From Macrotis lagotis (lineage: Eukaryota; Chordata; Mammalia; Peramelemorphia; Peramelidae), in contig NC_133666.1 of the NCBI RefSeq assembly GCF_037893015.1, positions 224,269,258-224,333,257 on the forward strand: 64,000 nt of DNA, in the 5' to 3' direction. A program made the translations under genes and the position numbers. Shown piece after piece: positions 12,110-24,459 of this stretch. Every line of letters begins with the position of its first letter. Within the stretch, counting starts at the first letter, position 1. The notes beneath the pieces were generated by a model. It saw only the letters and a program-made list of their open reading frames with translations. It searched no databases and was not told where the DNA came from.

Positions 12110-12215
12110 TAAAAACTTAGCACCAAACTGTGGGAGGGCCTTAAATCCCAAGTCAAGAAGTTTGAACTATATTGGCAATAGGGGTATCCAGAGGAGTGAT
12201 GTGATTTTAAGTGTG
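12110..12215 (+). repeat. Unclassified interspersed family, copy 2 (fragment)
   Basis: gagggccttaaatcccaag, gaagtttgaactatattggc and aggagtgatgtgattt match the order in the longer copies. Confidence 0.55.
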
Positions 12216-12348
12216 ACTAATAATTCTCAACAAACTTTTCTTCTCCATTGTTCTCTGGATCTAAACATCAGTTCTTAGAGAAGTGAGTCTTGAGTCTTTA
12301 ATAAGAAGGATAAGGTTCCTTTAGGGTTTATTGGTTCATTAAAGCACC

Positions 12349-12351
<3 letters not shown>

Positions 12352-12445
<94 letters not shown>

Positions 12446-12449
12446 ACAC
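12352..12449. repeat. (CT)n(CA)n compound microsatellite
   Basis: About 32 bp CT then about 67 bp CA, the same arrangement as at 9978. Confidence 0.97.
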
Positions 12450-13332
12450 CCCTTATCATATATCATACCAGGAATAAAAATTGCTCAAAGAAAAGCTGAG
12501 ATTTTGCTCTTATCTAAGATTTCCTCAAAAGGAGAAATAAAAGGTATTAAATGTATAATATGAATCAAGTATGGGACAGCTATTAATTTTCTACACCGAA
12601 AAGAAATGTTTACCACACACAAGATATGCAAGTAGGAATTGACAGAAAGATTTAAAACAAGCAACAATATATTGGACCTGCCTCAAAGGAGTTGTATGAT
12701 GTGTGACTTTTTTGAATGATATTTTTCCTCATCTATAAAATCAGTTTATTTTTAAGGCCTCTTTGTGCTCCTCTAACTAAACTGATTTCTCCTAATTAAA
12801 TACTTAATTTAGCACCAGCATTAAAATAAATAGTTGCTTTAAAAAAAGTTACAGTAATAAGTACTATTATACTCTCCTGAGAGGTTGAGGCTTAAAAATA
12901 CAATCTGGGGAACTGCTGCTAAGTAGGCATTTTATACTTTTCCTCCTTCTGAACTCTTCCTCCTAAGGCATAAAGTTCCTTCTGTCTAAGAACTGAGCAT
13001 GTCCTTTTGTCCTTTCTCATACAAGAACTCCCCCTACCACCAGTCAGTTCCAGTCAAGAGAATCAGATTCTTCAACCTTTTGAAATCACCGAGTTTATCT
13101 CTAGGAATAAATGCATTCATCTCAGGAATTCTCTTTAACTGCCTATATTCAGGGGAAGAGCCCCAAGGGGAGAGCCCCAAGTCAACTATGTGCTTCCTTA
13201 AATGACTCCTTAGAGAAGTAAAAGAGTTCTAGTACAAAGGAATATTTCTATCAGAATTGAAAGGGGTGAGGGAAATTTCCCACTCCTCATGGGATAGATT
13301 CAAGTAGACCAGACAGGAGGAAGGAAAGACAG

Positions 13333-13342
13333 ACTGTGTGTT

Positions 13343-13388
<46 letters not shown>
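13333..13388. repeat. (GT)n microsatellite
   Basis: GT units with a few TTTG interruptions, 56 bp. Confidence 0.95.
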
Positions 13389-13389
<1 letters not shown>

Positions 13390-13429
13390 TGGGGGGAGAG
13401 TAGAGGTATTTCCTTTTTAGAAAATTCAT

Positions 13430-13990
13430 TAATTATATATGTAATGGAATATTATATTGTGCTGTAAGAAATGACAAAAAGGATGGTTTCAGAAAAACTT
13501 AGGAAGATTTGTATGAAGTAATGCAAAGTGTGTAGAGTCAAAAGAATATTGTACAAGACAATAGCACTATTGTAATGACAATCAACTGTGAAAGACTTAG
13601 CTATTCTAATTCATACAAAGATCCTCAATAATTCCAAGACTAATGATGAAAAATACTATCCACCTCCACAGATAGAACTGACAAACTCTGAATGCAGATG
13701 GAAATATACTTTTTTCACTTTTTTTTCCTTGCTTTTTTAAAGAGGGGGGCAATGAAAATGGAAACACGTTTTGAACCATTATCTTATTATGTAATTTTGC
13801 TATCTCTTATACTTTGTTTCTTCCTTAAGGATATGATTTCTCTCTCATCACATTCATCTTAGATCAATGTATAACCATGGAAACAATGTAAAGACTAACA
13901 GGCTGCCTTCTGTGGGGGGTTGGGGGAGGGAAACAAGATTAGGGGAAAAATTGTAAAATTCAAAATAAATAAAGTCTTTAAAAAAAGAAA
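13430..13990 (+). mobile_element. LINE-1 3' end, type A
   Basis: Starts tgtaatggaatattatattg, has ggatggtttcagaaaaactt, and ends attgtaaaattcaaaataa then (A)n. This tail type differs from the next element. Confidence 0.7.
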
Positions 13991-14136
13991 CATGTTTTGA
14001 ATTACATCATATATAATGGATATCATATCACCTTTTTAATGGGTGAGGGAGGAGTTGTAGAGAGAGAATTTGGAACTCAAAAATCTTAAAATGAATGTTA
14101 AAAATGAGTAAATTAGCATTTAAAAATAAATAAAGA
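13991..14136 (+). mobile_element. LINE-1 3' end, type B
   Basis: agagaatttggaactcaaaa, then aatgaatgttaaaa. Sits directly after the type A tail in the same direction. Confidence 0.6.
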
Positions 14137-14139
14137 TTC

Positions 14140-16070
14140 ATTAAGTCATAAGTTATAAGTAAAGGATTTCAAGCCCTCTGGTGCTATCACATGTGTCCCC
14201 AGAGTCCCCAATAGTTTCTAGAAGAGATCTGGTGCATGCTCCTGGAACATCCCCAAAGGCCCATTCCAACACATGCTTCCTGATGTGTATCTTCCAATTC
14301 AATCTGAACCATACTTGCATATCCACAATTAATTTGGGATGTGGGGAGAAGATTAAGGTGAAGGTAATCTATTCCAATCTTTTGGAAATTTGTCTGGCAG
14401 GTGGTTAATGAAGGTCTATATTAAGGTTTTATATCTGTGGGAATAGAAAGGAGGGCAATGATTCTAGCTCATGCCAGTTGTACTGTGGTGGTGGAAATAG
14501 TTAACTATTAAGTTGAACTTTTCAAATGTAAAGAATGCTGGAGATTGTAATCACCAATTTATATTCAATACATCTTTGTCCTATTTCTCATTTAGAAGGT
14601 TACAGCTAAAAGAATATTAGAAAGCATTGAGTCTAAGGTGCTTCTCCCCTACCTTAATTTTAAAGATAAGGAAAATGAGGTTGAGAAGAGTAAATTGCTG
14701 AATTTCACAGGGCAAGTTAGTGGCTGAGAGGTTTCTCTTTAGAACATACTGTAACACTGTGTGGAACATTTTGTATTGTGTGTTTTGCATGTTAGTCTAT
14801 TGAAAAGTACATGAATTTCTCCAGGGGTTAATTTAATTTAATTGGATCAACTAACTACAAAAGGAGAAAACACATGTGTTCTAAGTATTTCCATTAAAAT
14901 ATACTTTGTCTTGTTCTTGTCTAAAATCTCTGCAATCAGTTTCCTTTCTACTTTCTATATATTAGTTAAAAAAAAAGAAATTGTAGCCAATTCCCAGACT
15001 ATATTCTATTATAGAAAAATGATGTATAATTTTGCATACAGAACAAGTAGTATTGCTAGAAAACATTATTTTTTTAAACCTTTCTTCTCTGTACCTCAAT
15101 GAATTTATCTGTAAAATGAAGGGGAAAATTTTATAATTTCTATCATTCATTCCATTTTATTCTTTTTTTTCAGCCACTAGGGTCCCAGAACAATAAGAGG
15201 TCTGAGTCCTCTAGAACTCAGAATCTATGAGAAGCCCACACTGATTCTGATCAGTCATTACAAACTCCTAGAGGGTCAGTGCCCCATATAAACTTGACAG
15301 GCAAATTCTCGGCTTCCATATTATTTATCCCTGGGGTTCAGAATTACTATCTACTAAGGCACTTTCATCATGAGCTACCTCTCTAGAGTTCATTCCTTCT
15401 TTGCCCTCCCCTTCTATATTATCATATTAACCAATATATTTCTTACATTTTTGTTTTAAGTGCACTCAAATAAATATGTATTGGGTACACACCTATATGA
15501 ACATATGCATATACAATTGGTGGATGAAGAATCAATGGCAGTATGGCAGTACTATTATCTTAGAATCCACAAGAGCTCATGTAACCTTCCTGGCTCTGGG
15601 AAAGAGCCATAGATTGCATCAATACCACACCAGTATTAGTACTTAACTACTCTATGACTTAGTTTCTCGATTACACCCTTTCTTACATGTGAGTCCCCTA
15701 GCAATGGGTAGAATTATTTGGTTTAATACTCATTCAAAATCTTTACTGGTATGTTTACTTTTTCTTCTAGTTAGCCAGAGGATTCAAATATTTAAGAGAA
15801 AAGACATTTAATGAAGTATAACAATAAGCTGATTTGCAATAAAACATTCTTTCCATAAACGTACAGCACACTTAGGGCTCATGTTTGAAGGGCATATATA
15901 TGGAGAACATATGACTAGGGTACAGATCACTAATGTTTGCACTGCTCTCACTGGACCTGGTGTTCAAAGTGCCTTGCCATTAGGCTTGTGCTGAGTCTCT
16001 TATTGGCACTGTTTTCTCCTTCTAGTTTTTAGGTTCTCTCTTCAGGATCACCTAAACTGTTGATGTTCAA
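14140..16070. other. No gene seen
   Basis: AT-rich, apparently unique sequence. A MIR/THER-like piece lies at 14585-14720 (aaagataaggaaaatgaggt). The frames at 14842-15102 are short and show nothing recognisable. Confidence 0.6.
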
Positions 16071-16074
16071 TCCT

Positions 16075-16295
16075 AAACCTTCATGGTCCTATCTGGGGAT
16101 TTCTTGGCAAAGATACTAGAGAGGTTTGCCATTTCTTCTCCTCCTTATTTTACAGATGAGGAAACTGAGGCACAGAGCTCAGCAACTTGCCCAGAGTAAC
16201 ATAACATAAATATCTGAAATCATATATGAACTACAGATGATGAGTCTTCCTGACTCCAGGCTCAGGTGGGGTTTTCTATCCATTTCACCATAAAC
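16075..16295 (-). mobile_element. CORE-SINE (MAR1/MIR type)
   Basis: Minus copy: ggcaaagatactagagaggt, tttacagatgaggaaactga, tcttcctgactccaggctca. Confidence 0.8.
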
Positions 16296-16799
16296 AGATC
16301 TAATTTGCTAATAAACATCCAGGATCCTAGATCTTTAGTCAGAGTTGCTTCACCCAGATAACCAAAGCCAGGGAGAATGCACCTCAGGCTAAAATTAAGT
16401 CTTTTCAACACTCAGGTATTTAGCAATATTCTTTAAAGTCTTCTAGTTACAGAAAACTATATAATTCAGGGTTTATCACCAAATATTCTCTAGTTTGGCA
16501 TGCAATTTTTTTTAACTAGAACAAAAGATAAAATTAAAGAGCTAGGTCAGAGTTCTTTCACAAATTTTTGCTTTTAGTATTTATGTCTATTAGCAGCAAA
16601 ACCTAATCGCTCAGGGGAGCCTATATTACTATATTTGATCAAGTGCCATATTTTTGACAATAGCAAAACTTCAGTTTCTTCCATTATTTTGCACATGGGA
16701 TACTTTGACTTGGATTAGTCACTTCACTTCTAAACCTCCGTTTCCTTAGTTTAAAAGGAGGAGGTAGGATTAGATACCCCTTCCAATCTTGGTACTAGG

Positions 16800-16905
16800 G
16801 GTCAAAGCTAGAAGCAAACTTAGAGATCATTTAGTTCAAACTTCTCATTTTACAGATGGAGAAACTGAGACTTAGAGGTAAAATGACTTGGTAACTATCA
16901 GGTCA
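16800..16905 (-). repeat. MIR/THER-like fragment
   Basis: cttagagatcatttagttca followed by ttttacagatggagaaactg. Confidence 0.6.
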
Positions 16906-16910
16906 CCTGG

Positions 16911-17105
16911 GTTATTGTTGTTCTGTCCTTCATTTAGAAGAGAACCGATGACATCATGGGGTGATGTCTTGACTTTGGCATAAATTGGATTTAAGTGAGG
17001 CAGAATTGCACTAATTCATCAACCTCATTCTCTCTTCTTGAGTCATCAAAGTCTAGGGGCAAGACAGATAAGGTGACTGGTAATGGCCCAGGATGTAGTA
17101 GATGA
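16911..17105 (-). mobile_element. 3' part of a long-tailed CORE-SINE
   Basis: Reverse of the tail seen at 10845-11155: ttgttctgtccttcatttag, gatgacatcatggggtgatg, aactcattc-type end. Diverged. Confidence 0.6.
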
Positions 17106-17109
17106 CCTT

Positions 17110-19440
17110 TGTGTCTTCCATGTTTGACCAGGCTCTAAGTGATCCACAGACAGCTTCATGGCTGCTGGAACAAATTGTTCTCATCCTACCATTCCTTCAG
17201 GAGAAGTCTTCACATATTTGGGACAGACATTTCCTCTAACTCTAGGACAGTATGCTAAAGCTTCTTGGAACCACAAGGCGAAAGGTGCACACCAGTGTGG
17301 ATGAGCAATCTGGAAAGTCATGGTAAACCCTCACTCCAGAGGTGCTAGTCCTCCCTGAACACTGCATTCACTTCAGGTACTTAGTAGTAAAACTAAAATT
17401 CAAGCCCTAGACTCCAACCATCTGCCTCCAAATCCAGGCTTCACTCAATCTAATCAATCCCTTGGCCCTCACAATGCTGCTCTTTTATCCTATTTGAATT
17501 GAAGCCGCCTGACCCAGACCCAGAATTTTGGTGGAGGAGTCCTTCAGCTCTAAGGGCAATGTTATTAATTCACAGCATCTATAGCTTACTAAGGTCTTAG
17601 TCATTCAACCGGAGACAATAATAATACTTCATAGAAACGTGATTTCATTCATGTAGGTTGTCCCTCCACTGACCCATATTAAAACTCCCTCTATGATTTA
17701 GTTGGTTAGTCTTGTGAACAAAGAATTTACTCCTCTGTGATGGTCTTGGTGTTGAGACACTCTAAAATGAGGCAAGCTGGTCCTCAGGTAATAGATATAC
17801 ATAGTCAGTCAGACAATGGGATTAAACAGAAAGTTTTTCAGCCACATGAATGTGACCAAACATAGTCTTCACTGACTTGGCCTCAAAGATCAAAGTCTAC
17901 TTGGATATCAGGCTGAGATCTTAGGGTAGGACTTTTCTGAACGATAATAACAACAATAATAATTGGCATTCAAATGCCTTCACCATCTGGCTTCAGCTGA
18001 CTCTACCAGCCTCATTTCATTACACTTCACTTGCCTTCCTGGACTCTGTGTTCCAGTCAAATTAGTCCAATAGTTAGCAGTTCCCCTACTCAGCATTCTG
18101 TCTCCCACATTTTTGTAGAGGTTGATTCTCATAGTTTAAATGCTCTTTCTCCTCATTTCTTAGAATTCTCAGATTTCTACAAAGCTTAGTATAGGAAGTT
18201 TCTCTTGATCCCCTTAGTTCCTAGATTTGCTTTTTCCCCTCAAATGAGTATGTAAATATACTTTTCTTTTTACATGTTCTATCCTTCTCTTAGTAAGTCA
18301 GGGACTATTTATTTATTTATTTTGCTTTTAATCTACAGCTTAACAAAGTGCCTTACCATAGTAGTTGGTTAATAGATGGTTATTGAACTGGACTCAACAC
18401 TTCTGTTTCTATTTCTCCACTCCACTTACTTCGGTTCCTCTCCACTGATAGATATTTTATTAATTAAGGAGCTACCAACATGTCCTCAAATGAGTACAAA
18501 GTTATCTGTAAGGATAGGGGTTGTGATCACCCCTGCCCTACTTACCATTGATTTTTTTTAATCAAGTGAGAACATTTCATTCAATTAACCAATCGGAGAT
18601 TGGTGTGAACCAGGTAATCGAATCAGACCTAGGTGAGAACAAGCTAAGTCCCAGAGAAGGAATCACTTGGTAAAAAGGAGTAGAAATCTCCCACCCCTAA
18701 CGCACTTTTGCCCCTCATTTAAGCCTCCTCTGTTTTACTCCCAACCCTTTGTCAGAGAAAGATCTTATGTACTTTAGAGGAGAAGTTTTTACTTTTTTCA
18801 TCAGCATCCCTGAGACAACAATGAGCAATGGCATGTCTCTATTGGGAGACAATGGCAAACAGTGAAGAAGGACTAATTAAATGTTATACAAAGAATTCCT
18901 CAGAAAGGCTATATCATAGGTAAGGGGAGGATCTAGCAAAAAGACTGGGACTTACCACTTTGTCACATATTTGATCATGAGCCTACTTTTTCCCCCTTGA
19001 TTCTTGTCACAGATTTTTTGGGAGAATGTTTGCTACAAAATGTTCCTATTATAACACCTTAGCAAATACCCCTTTCTAAAAGCTAATTAAAACTTTCTGA
19101 TTAATTGCTACCAACTGATAATTATGGGAGAAGCACACATACTGGGACTCATGAGCAATACATCCCCATCCCCCAACCCTTTAAAGCTATCTTAGAATTT
19201 TGTCAGGAGATATAGCAACTTTCCTCTGAGTATATTGTCTGCTCACTCTTCACCTTTGCTAACTCTTTATTTAGGTCTTTTTCATTAACAGTAAATGTTC
19301 TCCCAAGGTCTGTTCTTGGTCCTCTTTCATCTTCCTCTTTACTCTCTCATGCATAGATCTCATCAGTTAATGTAAATTTAATTATCATCTCCATTCAGCT
19401 GATCCTCAGAACCCCTTACCTCATTCTAATCTTTCTCCGA
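17110..19440. other. No gene; old repeat debris
   Basis: 17960-18390 looks like an old LINE/L2-type 3' end (ggactatttatttatttatt, agtagttggttaatagatgg). 18588-18720 has a palindromic CCAAT pair and a pyrimidine-rich promoter-like run, possibly an LTR piece. 19220-19440 is pyrimidine-rich repeat-like DNA. None is firm. Confidence 0.4.
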
Positions 19441-19449
19441 CCTAGTCTG

Positions 19450-19625
19450 ATCTCCATCATTTATAAGCTGTATCACCTTGGCAAATAACATCCTCCATCT
19501 GCTTTGGTTTCCTCAACTGTCAAATGGGGATAATAACCCCAACCTCCTTGGGTTGTTGTGAGGATCAGATGAGAGTGTAAAAATGCTTAGTACAGTGTAT
19601 TGCACATAGTAGGTGCCAAATGAAT
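19450..19625 (+). repeat. MIR-like SINE
   Basis: tcaactgtcaaatggggataa, ttgtgaggatcagatgagag, cacatagtaggtgccaaatg in MIR order. Confidence 0.8.
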
Positions 19626-19813
19626 GGTCATTTACCATATTTACCCATGTATAAGACACATTCTTTTAAAAAAAGTTTGGGGTCTAAAAACTGGAAGCAT
19701 TTTATTCAGTGGTTAAAGATTTTTTCACTTTCATTTCCTGCTTGTCTTTGTACTCATTGTTTTGCTTTTGTTACCCATATTTCAGGTTATGTTTTGCCCT
19801 GTTCTGCCCAGAA

Positions 19814-20263
19814 ATGACCCAGAAAAGATTTTCATACAGTGCTGAATTCAAGTTCAAAGTGATCCAGTTTGCAAAAGTGAATGGAAATTGTGTTGCTGAA
19901 AGTCAGTTTGGTCCTTTTCCAACTGAGAAAATAATCCTACACTGGCTACAGGAAGAAGAAATTGGACTGAAAACACTGAGGCAGAAGAAGGCCACGAGAG
20001 GCAAGTCAGCCAAATGGCCTGAGCTAGAGAGGGGATTGAAAAGATGGATTGAGGAGCAAAGGGCAATTGGAATTCCTGTGTCCACAAAGATGATTCAGTA
20101 GGAGGCCAGAAGAATTGCTGATGAAGAAGAAGTGAGTGATTTCAAAGGAGGACACAACTGGTGCTTCAGGTTCATGAACTGGAATGGACTAAGCATGCAC
20201 CAGACTTGCCCAGGGAGTGCTTGTGGTCAGCCCCAGACCAGAGCACAGGCAGGAGAGCATTAG
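19814..20263 (+). pseudogene. Transposase N-terminal fragment (BrkDBD plus CENPB-type HTH)
   Basis: From ATG 19814 the frame shows two helix-turn-helix units of pogo/Tigger-like transposases. The first, YSAEFKFKVIQFAKVNGNC...ILHWLQEEE (residues about 8-45), is Brinker/BrkDBD-like. The second, CENPB/Tc5-type, begins KWPELERGLKRWIEEQRAIG and runs to FRFMNWNGLSMHQ. An in-frame TAG at 20099 interrupts the second unit, and homology resumes in the same frame (EARRIADEEE...NWCFRFM). It fades after about 20210 and the frame closes at 20261. No catalytic DDE region is present, so it is a relic. Confidence 0.75.
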
Positions 20264-20380
20264 AGCCACTCCTAAGACAGGGATTAGTCATCAAAAACAG
20301 ATGAGGACCAGCTATTGGATGGGAGTTTTGACAGTGCCAAGGAGTTGTATGAATTTGAGTTTAATAACTTTATGTAATCC

Positions 20381-20532
20381 TTTTTTTTTTAGGTCTTTGT
20401 AAGGCAATGGGGTTATGTGGCTTGCCCAAGGCCACACAGCTAGGTAATTATTAAGTGTCTGAGGCTGGATTTGAACTCAGGTACTCCTGACTCCAGAGCC
20501 AGTGTTCTATCCACTTCACCACCTAGCCGCCC
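20381..20532 (-). mobile_element. WSINE1-like SINE within the pogo relic
   Basis: Minus-strand tRNA-derived CORE-SINE, T tract at the low end and GGGCGGCTAGGTGG head at the high end. Flanked by TTATGTAAT at 20370-20378 and 20533-20541, so it landed in the transposon after that had inserted. Confidence 0.88.
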
Positions 20533-20799
20533 TTATGTAATACTTTTTTTTCAAATTTCAGACCCCAGAATTAAGGTACATCATATATATATATATTATA
20601 TATAGGGAAATATAGTACTTTCCCTATTGCAGCTGATGTTTATGGTTATGGACATAACTCCAGGACTTTTGCTATATATACAAAATAGTTGAAAGAAGAG
20701 ATCACTTAGAACTGAGAAGATTCAGAAAGTCTTCATCTTGAAGATGGCCTCATCTCAATTGCATTGAGTAGGCTAAATAACTAGGAGGCAAATCTGGGG

Positions 20800-21025
20800 T
20801 GGGGGAGACAGAGAGAGAGAGATCATTCCAAGCATGAGGGACAACCAGTAAAGAGGCACAATGTCTGGAGAAAGGATGAAGTGAAAGGGGGATGATAAGA
20901 ACAGTGTCATTGAATCTTAAGTGTACATGAAGTAGAGAAAAATGTATGAAAGGAATTAGGGGCTTTCAATGTCAAATGGAAGATTTTTCTATTTGATTCT
21001 GGAAGAAACAGGCAGCCATTGGAGA
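20800..21025 (+). repeat. Unclassified interspersed family, copy 3
   Basis: cattccaagcatgagggaca, aaagaggcacaatgtctgga and caggcagccattggagatt correspond to the other copies. Confidence 0.6.
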
Positions 21026-21028
21026 TTA

Positions 21029-21222
21029 TTGACTTATTTACTTTTATACTGAACTTAACAAAAGTTAAATTAAATGAGAATTTCCATATGCATAGTAGAG
21101 GAGAAAATTAGAGTTGCACATAATGTTGATTTATTTGCTTTTATTCTGAACTTAACAAAAGTTAAATTAAATGAACATTTCCATACACATAGTAGAGAAG
21201 AAAATTAGGATTGCACATAAAA
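21029..21222 (+). repeat. 97-bp tandem duplication (two units)
   Basis: Units 21029-21125 and 21126-21222 differ at 12 positions with no gap. Both contain gaacttaacaaaagttaaat. Confidence 0.93.
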
Positions 21223-22689
21223 TAGCATGTGGACTGAGCTTGCTTTCCTTTTTTAAGCATAACAAATTCATCATGTAGCTTTAAAACTGGTTTCTCCTAA
21301 TATAAATAATCATGCTACTCTTGATTTCATCTGACTTCCATCTTCTACTCTGTCTTTCTCACTCTTCCCCCTTTTTTGTGGTGTTTCTTCCTTAAACAAA
21401 AAAACAAATAAAAGGAAAAATCTTCCTGGGGGAAAATATCCTCTTTTTACTCTTCCAATTGAACCCTTCCTAGTCACAAAGAAAAGCAATTAGGCAAAAC
21501 CACCTAAGCTGATAATTGAATATGACTATATAGATAATATTCTATCCTAGTGGGGACTATGCCTCATTTTCTGTTCTTTGGAACCATTAATGATTTTTCA
21601 CATATTCAAAGTTCCAACTTCCTTTTTAGTGTCCCTAAATGGGGACATGAAGAGTTGAACGTAACTGAACAACAAAATCACTTTACGCATATTTTCTCAT
21701 ATTTCTTTCACAAGAGCTACATGGGCTAGGTGGGTAGTGGTGTTGGTGTCTGAGTTGTATATATCTATATCGAGACTTGTTCTCTTGCTCTCTGCCATCT
21801 TCAGAGAGAGCAGGCTGTCACATAATTAATTAATTAACCAACAAGGGTGTGTGGTATGTATTTTGACCATTAGAGGGTGTGCTTACTACACATGAGCAGA
21901 CTCTTCCCCCTCCTCCCACTGTCTCAAATTCTCTTGTGTACATAGGCAGCTAGCCCAGGTTCAGGATAGATCTAGAGGTACCACCTAGAATATGCTTGAA
22001 ATTATAAAAATAGAAAATTCTCTCATCTCTGCTCTAAGCCACTATGTCCCACTTTGGGAATCTCCCCATCTCATTCCAACCAGACTTCATTCCTAGGACT
22101 GAGACAATTTGCTTTTAAATAGTCATGTGATTTAATGAAGCATGACAAGTTTGCAAAGCAAAACAAAACTGCAAAGAAGTTTTCAACTAGCTGGCTTCAG
22201 TAAAACCACCGCATAGTTCTCTTCAATGTCTTCCATTCTCCCTCTAGTCAGTAGATGGAGAGGTAGGAAGGGAAGAATGAGGGAAAGGATTATTTGTTTT
22301 CAGAATTTGTTGACTGCCTCACCAAGCCATCTGAGGAGTAAGAGAAGAAACTCTGGAATCAGCATTGCCCGCCCACCCCCCCATCTCAAGTCACACTGGC
22401 TCCTAATTACCTTAGTGAAAGACTAAGATCAGTCCCACTTCTTATGTAGGCTATAGCAGGTCCTACCTGAGGTGACCATGATCTGGTCTAAAACATCAGT
22501 CTGAGCATAGTACCCAATTGTTCTCTGTGATTGGCAACCATGCTGTATTATTTTCCCCCTTATTTTTCCTGCATCCAAAAACTTGTGGCAAGAGAGGAAA
22601 GATTCAAGGAAAATGGAAACCAAAGGATTGCCTCAACATAATTCCTACCTTTCATTGGTTTCATTGATCTATTAGTCCTAGTCATTTTT

Positions 22690-23060
22690 AAGAAGCATCA
22701 CAGAGGTCTGTAAAGCTAATGTTTTTCATTTTTTTATTACACAATCTTATTCCTTTTCATTCATGTACCATTGCTATTTTCAAGCTATTTGTCAATTGAT
22801 ATATACACTTTATTTTCAGTTCTTTGATAACACAAAGATGACTTCTATGAGTATTGTGGTAGATATTGCACCTTTGACTTACCTGGAGTTACTGTTGGGA
22901 AAGCTGAGTCCAAAGTTATGAATATCTTGGTCTTTTCTCACATAATTCTAAATTAGTTTCATGTAATGTTAGACCTCTATAACTCTGCCAAAGATTGCCG
23001 CCATTGAGGGAACAGAGAATACCTCAGTAGATACTTGAGCACAAATCTGTGAAGTTGTTT
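22690..23060 (-). mobile_element. LINE-1 3' region fragment
   Basis: Reverse-strand L1 landmarks: atttgtcaattgatatatac, ttcagttctttgataacaca, tatgagtattgtgg. 21223-22690 before it shows nothing recognisable. Confidence 0.5.
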
Positions 23061-23914
23061 ATTCCAGTTGCTTTTGCTGCATAAGATTGACTGTGGGTGA
23101 GACAAACAAAATGAGAATTTCAACTAATTAAGATCTCCAGTATTATTTCATGAGGTTTTAATCATGTATAGTGTTTCTATCCTCTTAGCTTATGTATAGA
23201 TATGGCTGTGTGTTACATTAGAGAATTTTGTGGAGATCACTACACTGAAATCTTGCCAATCAAATGACATCTTTATATTCTTTAGTCCATTGATGGTTCT
23301 TTTGTTTTGTATATTACTTGTGTAATATTTAAAAAAAAATCAATCAATAAAACAAAGACTCCTAATACATACTCATGGTCTGATCTAGCCCCAGCCATAT
23401 GACTTCAAATACTTCATTTCTTAGTTTTTTTATTCTCTTTAAAAATGTGTAACTTTGATTTGGTCAATTTGAGGTCTTTTGAAGGAATCCTTCAGTTTTA
23501 CTGAGAATCCAATTATTTTCTTTGATGATTAGATTTAACTTTGTAACTTTATCACAATAGCATGTTCTTAATTTTTTTCTTTGATTTCTTTTAAACAAGG
23601 AGTAATCTTATCCTATTTTGATCAAATGCTCTTTGAATGGGAAAGGATTTTTCCTTTATTTACTGTAAAATTTGTTGTTTGATGTTGCAATTATAAAAAT
23701 TCAGCTACATCATTGCTTAAAGAATTAAACTCTTGGTCTGTGTTGTATATACAGTAGGCATTTAATAAATATTTAAAGAACTGAGTTATTCTGTGGACTT
23801 TCATCATCTGTACATTGCCATCTACTTCTTTTTTATTTTTTGCCATCTACTTCTAATATTTCTTTTCAGCTTTTCTGCATTGTTTTTTCTGAGGTAAACT
23901 TTATTTCTTTTTCT

Positions 23915-24063
23915 TTTTTTAAATTTACTTAAAGCAATGGGGTTAAGTGACTTGGCCAAGGTCACATAGCCAGGTAATTATTAAGTATTTAAGGTCACAT
24001 TTGAACTCAGGTCCTCCTGACTCCAGGGCTGGCGCACTAACCACTGTGCAACCTAGCTGCCCC
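23915..24063 (-). mobile_element. WSINE1-like SINE (older)
   Basis: Minus copy with more substitutions, aaagcaatggggttaagtga to caacctagctgcccc. Confidence 0.85.
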
Positions 24064-24459
24064 TCTATTTCTTAATATATGTATACAAAGTTTCTTTTTA
24101 TGTTTTTTTTGGGGGGGAAGACTTATCTTTTAATAAATAAACTTTAATTTTTGTTTAAAAGACTTGTCTTTTAATCCCATTTTATTAGCTTTAAGTGATA
24201 AACTCCATGGCTCTTCTCTTAGTGATCCCTGACTACTACCAAGTCTTGAAAGAGAATGAAATGTTACTTAACAGACATGGATAGGCAAAGAATTTATGAA
24301 TAAACAAATGACAGAAAGCTAAGCTAGGTATGAAATGGATAGCAGCCAAGATCAGAAGGAAAGCAGAAAATGGAGGGGGGGTGTGTGTGAAATTTTATAG
24401 ACAGTTTATCAGATAGAGGTTTCATATAAAAATATACAAAGATTTTTGTAAAATCTATA

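Larger units (their letters stand above)
19630..20600 (+). mobile_element. Decayed pogo/CENPB-type DNA transposon
   Basis: About 0.97 kb including a 150-bp SINE. The left end (about 19635-19690, TATAAGACACATTC then TTTGGGGTCTAAAA) matches the reverse complement of the right end (about 20552-20600, core CTGGGGTCTGAAA), which gives worn terminal inverted repeats. Between them is the N-terminal part of a transposase. The rest of the transposase is missing, so this is an internally deleted copy. Exact ends and the TA target duplication cannot be fixed by eye. Confidence 0.65.
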
